12,842 nucleotides of DNA from Christensenella sp. UBA3792 (lineage in GTDB: Bacteria > Bacillota > Clostridia > Christensenellales > CAG-138): contig DFEW01000058.1 in assembly GCA_002369195.1 (NCBI GenBank), forward strand, positions 29,842 through 42,683, in the 5' to 3' direction. Made by a program: the position numbers and the translations under genes. The notes beneath the pieces were generated by a model. It made no database searches. It saw nothing but the letters and a program-made list of their open reading frames with translations, and was not told where the DNA came from. Of this stretch, positions 7,324 to 12,842 are shown piece by piece. Positions within the stretch are counted from its first letter, which is position 1. Each line of letters opens with the position of its first letter.

Positions 7324-8313
7324 TTATGCGTCCTTCGGAAAGACGATGCCCGCCGCCTTGCGGGCGGATTCGATCACGCCGACCGTTGCGATCGTCGTAT
7401 CAAGGCGTTCATAGATCGCGTCATAGTCCTCGGCAAGGAACAGACGGGTCAGCTCCTGCACCTCATAGAACCAGCGGTCGGGATCGGGCTGCTCGTTGAA
7501 GGTCTCGTCCGAGGTCTTGGTGACCGTGCGCACGGATTTCAGACCGTTCGAGCCGTTTTCGATGTAGATATAGCCCTTTTCGCCTTCGATCTGAAAGCTG
7601 TTCACGCCCCAGGTGTCCTTTGCGCCGGCGTTCGAGCTGACGAACCCGTCGTACTGCATCACCATGATGCCGGAGGTGTCCGAATACCCTTCGCGCGTGT
7701 TCGGCAGATATGTCGCGCTTTGCGGCGCGCCGAACAGCAGAACGTTCAGAAGCACGTTATAGAAGTTGATATCCATGAGGCAGCCGCCCGCATACGACGG
7801 ATCGAAGATCGCGGGCATTTCGCCGCGCAGCACCGCATCGTAGCGGCTCGAATACTGGCTGTAGTTGGACAGCACGAGCTTGACCGGAAGGATCTTCTGA
7901 AGCTGCTCTTTGAGAATCTTAAAGTTCGGTAAAAACGAGGTGGGCGCGGCCTCGACAAGCAGCAGATGCTTTTCCTTTGCGATCGCCGCAAGCTCCTCGG
8001 CGTCTTGACGGCGCGTCGTGAACGGCTTTTCGAGGATCACATGCTTGCCCGCCAGCAGCGCCTTTTTCGCCTGTTCGAAGTGCAGCAGGTTCGGCGTCGC
8101 GATATAGACGGTGTTGACGTTCGCGTCCGCAAGGAACGCGTCCATGTCGGTGTAGGTCGCCTTGCAGCCGTACTGCCGTGCGAGCGCGTTCGCCTTTTCG
8201 GCGCTTCTCGAATACACCGCGGCAAGCGCGATGCCGTCGGTCCGCTTTGCATTGTCGAGGATCGAATGCACAATCACGCCGCTGCCGATCGTTCCGAGCT
8301 TTACTTGCTCCAT
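7324..8313 (-). CDS. Gfo/Idh/MocA family oxidoreductase, second of a pair
   Basis: A 329-residue NAD(P)-dependent sugar or polyol dehydrogenase. The N-terminal Rossmann fold starts VKLGTIGSGVIV; the EKP motif (Glu95-Lys96-Pro97 in LEKPFTT) places the catalytic lysine Lys96. The C-terminal sheet domain carries GGCLMDINFYN, i.e. Asp181 and Tyr185 in the D-x3-(H/Y) position; Tyr there is common in the dihydrodiol/xylose dehydrogenase side of the family. Start ATG at 8313 sits inside the end of the upstream dehydrogenase gene (13-base overlap) and uses GGAGGT within that gene, so translation is probably coupled. The two proteins differ clearly in sequence, so they are not a recent duplication and likely catalyse different steps. 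A bidirectional terminator follows. Substrate unknown; oxidation of an aldose or cyclitol, or epimerisation through a keto intermediate, are the family options. Confidence 0.85.
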   Translation of the reverse strand: MEQVKLGTIGSGVIVHSILDNAKRTDGIALAAVYSRSAEKANALARQYGCKATYTDMDAFLADANVNTVYIATPNLLHFEQAKKALLAGKHVILEKPFTTRRQDAEELAAIAKEKHLLLVEAAPTSFLPNFKILKEQLQKILPVKLVLSNYSQYSSRYDAVLRGEMPAIFDPSYAGGCLMDINFYNVLLNVLLFGAPQSATYLPNTREGYSDTSGIMVMQYDGFVSSNAGAKDTWGVNSFQIEGEKGYIYIENGSNGLKSVRTVTKTSDETFNEQPDPDRWFYEVQELTRLFLAEDYDAIYERLDTTIATVGVIESARKAAGIVFPKDA

Positions 8314-9320
8314 GATTTCGCGACCTCCGTTGCCTGTTCGAGAATTTCGAGCACCTTCACGACTTCCGCATCCTTGATGACCTTTTCCGCACCGTTTTCG
8401 ATCGCGTCGATCAGGTTGTCGTAGACGCGCTCATAGTGCGCGTAGCCGACCGGAACCTTTTCGGTCACGGCTTCGCCCGCTTCGTTGTGATAGACGAGCG
8501 TGCCCCAGCGGTCCTCGCCTGCGGGAGCGAAGCTGACCTTGTGGCGTCCGACGACCTTCTTCTTGCCGGAATTATGAATGACCGGTGGGAGCGTGAAGCT
8601 GCCGTTCGTGCCGTGCAGCGTAAAGCGCGGATAGTCGATCGATACGCACATCTGCGTGTTGACGCTCGCCTTGCAGTTTCCGTAGAAGAACTCGAGATCG
8701 TAGTAGTCGTCGCCCACGCCCGGATGGTGGATCGAACGCACGTCATAGCGGACTTCGTCGGGCATGCCGAGCAGCGAAATGATCTGGTCGGTCGTGTGCA
8801 CGCCGAGGTTATAGAGGGTGCCGAGGTGATCATACCAGCCGTTGGTCTTGAAGTAGTCGTAGTGGCTTTCGAGCCGCACGAGCTTGCCGAGCTTGCCGGA
8901 TGCCAGCACGTCCTTGACCGCCAGAAAGTCCGCGTCGAAGCGGCGGTTCTGGTTCGGCATGCAAATGAGTCCCTTCTGCTTTGCGAGGTCAAAGACCTCC
9001 TGCGCTTCCTTTGCGGTCGGCGCAAACGGCTTTTCGATCAAAGCGTGCTTGCCCGCGTTCAGAATCTGCTTTGCGTACGGCACATGGAACGCGTCCGGCG
9101 CGGAGACGACGACGAGATCGAGCTCCGGATCGTTCAGAACGTCGTTGAAATCGGTGGTGAAGGCGATCTCCGGATAGAACGGTTCGTAATCCGCAAACTG
9201 CGCGATGTCCTGCTCGCGGCGGAACACGTACTTCACACGGATGTCGTCGCGGTTTTCGACGTACGGAATGTGGTATTCGCGCACGCTGACGCCGAATCCT
9301 ACATAGGCAACGGTAATCAT
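8301..9320 (-). CDS. Gfo/Idh/MocA family oxidoreductase, first of a pair
   Basis: A 339-residue cytoplasmic NAD(P)-dependent oxidoreductase. The Rossmann motif is VGFGVSV (8-13); EKP is Glu96-Lys97-Pro98 in IEKPFAPT, with Lys97 the catalytic lysine; the C-terminal domain has LGTLYNLGVH, where His175 is the family histidine and Asn171 replaces the aspartate usual four residues earlier. The start at 9320 is set by AAGGAG 8 bases upstream and by the Rossmann strand beginning at residue 3; the frame remains open for about 1 kb beyond, but that is antisense to xylulokinase and not coding. It is preceded by TTGTCA/TATAAT with a LacI-type operator just after the inferred transcription start. It overlaps the next dehydrogenase by 13 bases and is divergent from xylulokinase, which suggests its product feeds pentose/ketose phosphorylation (inference). 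Substrate unknown. Confidence 0.86.
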   Translation of the reverse strand: MITVAYVGFGVSVREYHIPYVENRDDIRVKYVFRREQDIAQFADYEPFYPEIAFTTDFNDVLNDPELDLVVVSAPDAFHVPYAKQILNAGKHALIEKPFAPTAKEAQEVFDLAKQKGLICMPNQNRRFDADFLAVKDVLASGKLGKLVRLESHYDYFKTNGWYDHLGTLYNLGVHTTDQIISLLGMPDEVRYDVRSIHHPGVGDDYYDLEFFYGNCKASVNTQMCVSIDYPRFTLHGTNGSFTLPPVIHNSGKKKVVGRHKVSFAPAGEDRWGTLVYHNEAGEAVTEKVPVGYAHYERVYDNLIDAIENGAEKVIKDAEVVKVLEILEQATEVAKSWSK

Positions 9321-9344
9321 ACTGATATCTCCTTTTTCGTAATG

Positions 9345-9360
9345 ATGAAAACGTTTACTC
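9345..9360. promoter_or_regulatory. LacI-type operator B (dehydrogenase pair)
   Basis: Plus strand ATGAAAACGTTTACTC; read on the minus strand it is GAGTAAACGTTTTCAT. This is the most symmetric of the three copies, with AAACGTTT at its centre, and it differs from the CcpA cre consensus WTGNNARCGNWWWCAW at only two positions. It lies at about +3 to +18 of the dehydrogenase transcript, a position suited to repression. Confidence 0.68.
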
Positions 9361-9368
9361 CGATTTCC

Positions 9369-9396
9369 ATTATACACCTTTTTTGCCGTTTGACAA
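9369..9396 (-). promoter_or_regulatory. Promoter of the Gfo/Idh dehydrogenase pair
   Basis: Minus strand: -35 TTGTCA (9396-9391), a 16-base spacer containing six A, and a perfect -10 TATAAT (9374-9369). The predicted start is near 9362, about 42 bases before the first codon. Operator B follows immediately. Confidence 0.8.
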
Positions 9397-9423
9397 GGGG
9401 AAACGCGCGCCGCGTCGCCGCAA

Positions 9424-9433
9424 AAACGCGTTT
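9424..9433. repeat. AAACGCGTTT palindrome between the divergent promoters
   Basis: A perfect 10-base palindrome located just upstream of the xylB -35 and about 30 bases upstream of the dehydrogenase -35. Its AAAC/GTTT flanks resemble the LacI-type operators but the centre is CGCG. It may be a protein site; the surrounding 9397-9440 stretch otherwise shows only GC-rich sequence with repeated AAACGCG. Confidence 0.3.
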
Positions 9434-9440
9434 GCTGCGA

Positions 9441-9469
9441 TTGACCGCGGCGAACGGATATGGTATACT
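9441..9469 (+). promoter_or_regulatory. Promoter of xylB and the DUF4867-like gene
   Basis: TTGACC (9441-9446), 17-base spacer, TATACT (9464-9469) preceded by TGG as an extended -10. The predicted start is near 9476, about 28 bases before the xylB ATG. Operator C covers the start site. Confidence 0.82.
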
Positions 9470-9489
9470 TTGGGTAAACGATACCATAT
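9458..9489. repeat. 9-base perfect inverted repeat over the xylB -10 region
   Basis: ATATGGTAT (9458-9466) and ATACCATAT (9481-9489) are exact reverse complements 23 bases apart centre to centre, about two helical turns. The left arm overlaps the -10 and lies before the inferred start, so an RNA hairpin is unlikely. It reads as a DNA-level dimer site, either a second regulator's operator or chance overlap with operator C. Confidence 0.6.
9472..9487. promoter_or_regulatory. LacI-type operator C (xylB)
   Basis: GGGTAAACGATACCAT, sharing GNGTAAACGWTWYCMT with operators A and B. It spans about -5 to +12 relative to the inferred xylB start, so binding would block polymerase. Its right half also forms the right arm of a 9-base inverted repeat (9458-9489). 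Confidence 0.65.
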
Positions 9490-9503
9490 TCTCGGAGGTG
9501 CCT

Positions 9504-10979
9504 ATGTACTGGATCGGAATCGACCTCGGCACGAGCGCGATGAAGCTGCTGCTGGTCGCGGAATCGGGCGAGATTATGCGGAGCGCCGAGCGCAGCTATC
9601 CGCTGCTGCTGCCGCATCCCGGCTGGAGCGAGCAGGACCCCGTGCTCTGGTGGGAAGCGCTGAAAAGCGGCATGCAGGAACTGCTGTGGGGCATCGACGC
9701 GTCCGCGGTTGAAGGAATCGGCGTCGGCGGGCAGATGCACGGGCTGGTCACGCTCGACGTGCAGGACGAGGTGATCCGTCCGGCGATCCTTTGGAACGAC
9801 GGCAGAACCGACCGCGAAACCGCTTGGCTGAACACCGAGATCGGCAAGGAACGGCTGTCCGCGCTGACCGGCAATATCGCGTTCGCGGGCTTTACCGCGC
9901 CGAAGCTTCTCTGGATGCGGCGCTGCGAGCCGGATAACTTTGCGCGCATCGATAAGATCATGCTTCCGAAGGACTACATCAATTACCGCCTGACCGGCGT
10001 GCATGCCTGCGACGTATCGGACGCAAGCGGCATGCTCCTGCTCGACGTCAAAAACCGCTGCTGGTCGCGCGAAATGCTCGATATCTGCGGCGTCGAGGCG
10101 GGACAGCTTCCGAACCTGTATGAGAGCAGCGACGTGATCGGCACCGTTCTGCCGCAGATCGCGCGCGAACTCGGTCTTCCCGACGGCGTGCGCGTCGTTG
10201 CGGGCGCGGGGGACAATGCCGCGGCGGCGATCGGCACCGGCACGGTGCGCGACGGCGCGTGCAACATCTCGCTCGGCACAAGCGGAACGATCTTTATCGC
10301 AAGCGATCGCTTCGGCGTCGATCCGTTCAACAGTCTGCACGCGTTCGCACATGCGAACGGCGCGTATCACCTGATGGGCTGCATCCTGTCGGCGGCAAGC
10401 TGCAACAAGTGGTTCTGCGAGCAGATCCTCAAAACGGAGGACTATGCGGGCGAGCAGGCGGGGATGGAGACGCGGCTCGGCGAAAACCGCGTGTTCTTCC
10501 TTCCGTACCTGATGGGCGAGCGCAGTCCGATCAACGATGTGGATGCGCGCGGCGCGTTCGTCGGACTTTCGATGGACACCGAGCGCATCGATCTCGTGCA
10601 GGCGGTGCTGGAGGGCGTGGCGTTCGCGATCCGCGACTGTCTCGAGGTCGCGCGGGCGATCGGCGTGCCGGTCGAACGCTCCATGCTCTGCGGCGGCGGC
10701 GCGAAAAGCCCCGTATGGCGCACGATCTTCGCGAATGTGCTGAACATCCCGCTCGATCTTCCCAAGACCGTGCAGGGTCCCGGCTACGGCGCGGCGATGC
10801 TTGCCATGGTCGGCACCGGACGGTACCCGAACGTGCAGGCGTGCGCCGACGCGCTGATCGAGGTGTCCGAAACCGTTCTGCCCGATCCGGCGCTTGCCGC
10901 AAAGTACGAAGCGCAGTATCGGAGATTCCGCAGCATTTACCCAGCATTGAAAGATTTTTATAAGGAGTGCAAAGCATGA
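9504..10979 (+). CDS. xylB: Xylulokinase
   Basis: A 491-residue FGGY kinase, close to E. coli XylB (484). Domain I opens with YWIGIDLGTSAMK (phosphate-binding loop) and has the xylulokinase-type QMHG at 77-80 in VGGQMHGLV. LPKDYINYRLTG and DASGMLLLD follow. Asp237 in GAGDNAA is the catalytic base position, and SLGTSGTIF, FLPYLMGERSP and CGGGAKSPVWR are the domain II ATP-binding motifs. It converts xylulose plus ATP to xylulose 5-phosphate for the pentose phosphate pathway; a closely related ketose is possible. The start at 9504 has GGAGGTG just upstream. Promoter TTGACC-17-TATACT and operator C lie directly upstream. The stop overlaps the next gene by 4 bases (ATGA), so expression is coupled. 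No xylose isomerase is present nearby; the ketose is probably made by the neighbouring dehydrogenases or the DUF4867 protein (inference). Confidence 0.93.
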   Translation: MYWIGIDLGTSAMKLLLVAESGEIMRSAERSYPLLLPHPGWSEQDPVLWWEALKSGMQELLWGIDASAVEGIGVGGQMHGLVTLDVQDEVIRPAILWNDGRTDRETAWLNTEIGKERLSALTGNIAFAGFTAPKLLWMRRCEPDNFARIDKIMLPKDYINYRLTGVHACDVSDASGMLLLDVKNRCWSREMLDICGVEAGQLPNLYESSDVIGTVLPQIARELGLPDGVRVVAGAGDNAAAAIGTGTVRDGACNISLGTSGTIFIASDRFGVDPFNSLHAFAHANGAYHLMGCILSAASCNKWFCEQILKTEDYAGEQAGMETRLGENRVFFLPYLMGERSPINDVDARGAFVGLSMDTERIDLVQAVLEGVAFAIRDCLEVARAIGVPVERSMLCGGGAKSPVWRTIFANVLNIPLDLPKTVQGPGYGAAMLAMVGTGRYPNVQACADALIEVSETVLPDPALAAKYEAQYRRFRSIYPALKDFYKECKA

Positions 10980-11611
10980 ACATCATCCCGATCACCGATC
11001 CCGCATTCATCCCGTACGGAAAGATTCTCGACGGCTACGACACGACCGAGCTGCTCGACGCGATGCGCCGCATCCCGCTGCCCGCGGAAGGCACGGCATA
11101 CGAGGCGGGCATCGATTCGCTGGAGGCGTGCGCAATCTTCACGCAGCTTCGCGACAACGCATACGGCGGCATGCCGATCGAACTCGGCATGTGCTGGGGA
11201 CACAATACGAAGCTCAACTGCCTCGAATACCACCGCGACAGCGAGCTGAACATCGCCGAGGACGATCTCATCCTGCTGCTCGCGCGGATGGAGCAGATCG
11301 AAAACGGCGTGCTTGATACGTCGAAGGTCAAGGCGTTCCGCGTACCCAAGGGCGTCGTCGTGGAAATCTACGCAACGACCCTGCACTACGCGCCGTGCCA
11401 CGCAAACAGGGAAAAGGGCTTTCGCATGGCGGTCGCGCTGCCGAAGGGCACGAACACCGAAAAGCCGGCGATCGAACGGATCGGCGCGGAGGACCGGCTC
11501 CTGTGGGCGAGAAACAAGTGGCTGCTGGCGCATCCGGACGCGGGTGAAGCGAAAAAAGGCGCTTACATCGGCCTCAAAGGCGAGAACATCGACATTCAAA
11601 ACGACATCTGA
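10976..11611 (+). CDS. DUF4867-like cupin-type protein, function unknown
   Basis: A 211-residue soluble protein that I recognise as resembling the DUF4867 family of Bacillota; its function is not established. The sequence shows a cupin-like pattern: Glu84-x-His86-x3-Glu90 in LEYHRDSELN, resembling the HxHx3-4E metal motif with Glu in place of the first His. About 40 residues later comes VPKGVVVEIYATTLHYAPC, with Pro124, Gly126, Glu130 and His137, like cupin motif 2. This suggests a divalent-metal beta-barrel as in KduI, D-lyxose isomerase or ureidoglycolate lyase, hence a possible ketose/aldose isomerase or epimerase (inference). The ATG at 10976 was chosen because TAAGGAG stands 8 bases upstream; the GTG at 10967 overlaps that site. 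It overlaps xylB by 4 bases in an ATGA junction, so it should be made in step with xylulokinase. A strong terminator follows. Confidence 0.8.
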   Translation: MNIIPITDPAFIPYGKILDGYDTTELLDAMRRIPLPAEGTAYEAGIDSLEACAIFTQLRDNAYGGMPIELGMCWGHNTKLNCLEYHRDSELNIAEDDLILLLARMEQIENGVLDTSKVKAFRVPKGVVVEIYATTLHYAPCHANREKGFRMAVALPKGTNTEKPAIERIGAEDRLLWARNKWLLAHPDAGEAKKGAYIGLKGENIDIQNDI

Positions 11612-11616
11612 ACCGC

Positions 11617-11648
11617 AAAAAAGCCCGCTGTCCGGCGGGCTTTTTTTT
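11617..11648. terminator. Bidirectional rho-independent terminator
   Basis: Six A, GCCCGC, a 6-base loop (TGTCCG), GCGGGC and eight T: a GC-rich stem flanked by A and T runs, so it works in both directions. It lies 5 bases after the stop of the DUF4867-like gene and just downstream of the end of the convergent cyclophilin-like lipoprotein gene, closing both operons. Confidence 0.93.
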
Positions 11649-11657
11649 GATGCGGTT

Positions 11658-12233
11658 TTATTGCTGTTCGATTTGAAGCGTCAGCGTCACATCGCCGTGC
11701 GAAAGCAGTTCCGCCATGCCGGCGGCGTCGCGGTCCGTGATGTGACCGAGACGCGTATACGCCCACGAATTGGTGCCGTAGAAGACGACGATCTGATTGC
11801 CCGAATAGAGCACGATGTCGCCGGCCTGCGTGCGCGTATCGACGTCGTCGCGCGGCAGGCGCGAGCCGATCGGTCCGACCTGCTCAAACCCGCCGTACAT
11901 GGACATCCGGATCACAAGCGGCGCGGATGCGGCAAGTTCTTTCAGCGCATCGACCGATGCGTTGTCCTCCCATGCGACGGTCACGGGCGTGCCGTCGATA
12001 TACAGCTGCAATACTTCTTTCATAGTCGGTTCCTCCGTCGGTTGCGGTGTTTGCGGTTCTTCCGTGACCGCTTCCGCTGCGGTCGCGGTCGGCGCCGCGC
12101 TTTGCTCTGCGGGCTGCGTCGGCGCGGGTTGTTCAGTCGCGGTCGGCACGGACGGCTGTGCAGATTTTGCGCAGGCGAGCGGGACCGCCAGGATCAGCGC
12201 GAGCAAAAGCGCTCGGATCATTCGCGTGTTCAT
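11658..12233 (-). CDS. Cyclophilin-like domain lipoprotein
   Basis: A 191-residue protein. Residues 1-21 form a lipoprotein signal peptide ending VPLAC (Cys21 the likely lipid anchor), 22-70 a low-complexity Pro/Thr/Ala/Glu linker, and about 74-191 a cyclophilin-like beta-barrel of the small TM1367-like kind: LQLYIDGTPVTVAWEDN near its start, then IGSRLPRDDVDT and AGDIVLYSGNQIVVFYGTNSW. Family members are usually free cytoplasmic proteins of about 120 residues; activity is not established. The ATG at 12233 has no clear ribosome site but lies 6 bases after the stop of the alpha/beta hydrolase, consistent with reinitiation. A second in-frame ATG (12023, Met71) exactly before the domain has GGAGGA 7 bases upstream and would give a 121-residue cytoplasmic form. 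From memory, cyclophilin-like genes often sit beside hydrolase and flavodoxin genes, as here with the hydrolase. Confidence 0.78.
   Translation of the reverse strand: MNTRMIRALLLALILAVPLACAKSAQPSVPTATEQPAPTQPAEQSAAPTATAAEAVTEEPQTPQPTEEPTMKEVLQLYIDGTPVTVAWEDNASVDALKELAASAPLVIRMSMYGGFEQVGPIGSRLPRDDVDTRTQAGDIVLYSGNQIVVFYGTNSWAYTRLGHITDRDAAGMAELLSHGDVTLTLQIEQQ
12021..12036 (-). promoter_or_regulatory. Internal ribosome binding site and start in the cyclophilin-like lipoprotein gene
   Basis: On the minus strand GGAGGA (12036-12031) stands 7 bases before an in-frame ATG (12023-12021) that begins MKEVLQLYIDG, exactly at the edge of the cyclophilin-like domain. This is a better initiation site than the annotated lipoprotein start. 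The same bases encode Glu-Glu of the linker, so coincidence is possible. Confidence 0.45.
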
Positions 12234-12239
12234 CGGTGC

Positions 12240-12842
12240 TTATGCGTACAGGTGCGTGCGCAGGAACGATTCGATCCGGTCGAACGGGATGGCGTTCTTG
12301 CCGCCGCCGTCGTACAGATCGGTATGCGTTGCGCCGGGGATCAGCAGCAGCTCCTTGTTGTCCGCATACTTGCTGTCTTTAATCATGTTCGCGTACGCAT
12401 CCTTGCCGAAATAGCAGGAGTGCGCCGCATCGCCGTGCACGACGAGCACCGCAGAACGGATCTCGTTTGAATACTGCAGGATCGGCTGATTGAGGAACGA
12501 CTCACAGCCGATGATGTTCCAGCCGCCGTTCGAGTTCAACGAACGCGGATGATAGCCGCGCGGCGTCTTGTAGTAATCGTAGTAGTCCTTGACAAAGAAC
12601 GGCGCATCATCGGGAAGCGGATCGACCACGCCGCCGCCGAGCGTATACGCGCCGGAGCGGAGGTCCTTCAAACGCTGTGCGCACATCGCAGCGCGCTTTT
12701 GATAGCGCGCTTCTTCGCTGTCCTCGGAATCGAAATAGCCCTTTGCGTTGACGCGGGTCATGTCGTACATCGTCGAAGCGACCGTTGCCTTGATGCGCGT
12801 ATCGAGTGCCGCCGCATTGAGCGCCATGCCGCCCCAGCCGCA
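12240..12842 (-). CDS. Alpha/beta hydrolase (dienelactone hydrolase-like), C-terminal part
   Basis: The gene runs off the right edge; 200 residues up to the TAA stop are visible. The visible part begins CGWGGMALNAA, at the nucleophile elbow. VLVVHGDAAHSCYFG carries the likely acid region (Asp of HGD), and LIPGATHTDLYD carries the catalytic histidine. DYYDYYKTPRGYHPRSL and GGWNIIGCESFL are features I associate with a group of uncharacterised bacterial alpha/beta hydrolases annotated near dienelactone hydrolases. Cytoplasmic esterase- or hydrolase-like activity is likely but the substrate is unknown. No serine is seen in the visible part of the elbow; a Cys stands at the edge. An in-frame ATG at 12827 is inside the elbow and is not the start. 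It is followed 6 bases later by the cyclophilin-like lipoprotein, so the two share a transcript. Its promoter is outside the window. Confidence 0.8.
   Translation of the reverse strand, partial: CGWGGMALNAAALDTRIKATVASTMYDMTRVNAKGYFDSEDSEEARYQKRAAMCAQRLKDLRSGAYTLGGGVVDPLPDDAPFFVKDYYDYYKTPRGYHPRSLNSNGGWNIIGCESFLNQPILQYSNEIRSAVLVVHGDAAHSCYFGKDAYANMIKDSKYADNKELLLIPGATHTDLYDGGGKNAIPFDRIESFLRTHLYA

Noticed and set aside
8436..9503. An in-frame upstream extension of xylulokinase by about 356 codons
   Set aside because: It is antisense to the first dehydrogenase and runs through two promoters; the FGGY fold and ribosome site both set the start at 9504.
9321..10370. An upstream extension of the first dehydrogenase by 350 codons
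   Set aside because: It crosses the intergenic region and lies antisense to xylB; the Rossmann strand and AAGGAG set the start at 9320.
10967..10975. GTG start for the DUF4867-like gene, adding three residues
   Set aside because: The GTG overlaps the Shine-Dalgarno sequence itself; the ATG at 10976 is 8 bases from TAAGGAG.
1..12842. CRISPR array, transposon ends, phage genes, tRNA or rRNA genes, frameshifted genes
   Set aside because: I looked for regularly spaced repeats, transposase or integrase motifs, cloverleaf-like segments and broken frames by eye and saw none; all recognised genes are intact except those cut by the window edges.

Overview
This window looks like part of the chromosome of a strictly anaerobic, fairly GC-rich member of the Bacillota (Clostridia-like). 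The case rests on four things: the end of an oxygen-sensitive glycyl radical enzyme, strong Shine-Dalgarno sites of the GGAGG type, sigma-A type TTGACA/TATAAT promoters, and two lipoproteins with short signal peptides. The content is almost entirely carbohydrate catabolism. I see no tRNA, rRNA, CRISPR array, insertion sequence or phage gene, and no gene-free stretch over 200 bases.

Layout. (1) 1-2003, plus strand: the last 80 residues of a glycyl radical enzyme, then a family 2 glycoside hydrolase 8 bases downstream. A strong hairpin at 2017-2046 probably ends this unit inside the 3' end of the convergent gene. (2) 6198-1996, minus strand: two tandem GH13-like alpha-glycosidase paralogues, the first without a signal peptide (cytoplasmic) and the second a secreted lipoprotein. 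(3) 6333-7256, plus strand: a ribokinase (PfkB family), transcribed divergently from the GH13 pair. (4) 9320-7324, minus strand: two overlapping Gfo/Idh/MocA sugar dehydrogenases. (5) 9504-11611, plus strand: xylulokinase overlapping a DUF4867 cupin-like protein, divergent from the dehydrogenases. (6) 12842-11658, minus strand: the C-terminal part of an alpha/beta hydrolase followed by a cyclophilin-like lipoprotein.

The most informative signal is regulatory. The two divergent intergenic regions (6199-6332 and 9321-9503) carry well-formed promoters and three copies of one 16-base operator, consensus GNGTAAACGWTWYCMT, of the LacI/GalR/CcpA type with a central CG. They lie at or next to transcription starts. 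This ties the GH13 pair, ribokinase, dehydrogenase pair and xylulokinase/DUF4867 into one inferred regulon. No regulator or transporter gene lies in the window, so both must be encoded elsewhere.

Inferred working model: glycosidases on both sides of the membrane release sugars. The Gfo/Idh enzymes (NAD(P)-linked oxidation or epimerisation) and perhaps the DUF4867 protein (possible isomerase) convert them to a ketopentose. Xylulokinase and ribokinase then phosphorylate the products into the pentose phosphate pathway. The substrates are not readable from sequence alone.
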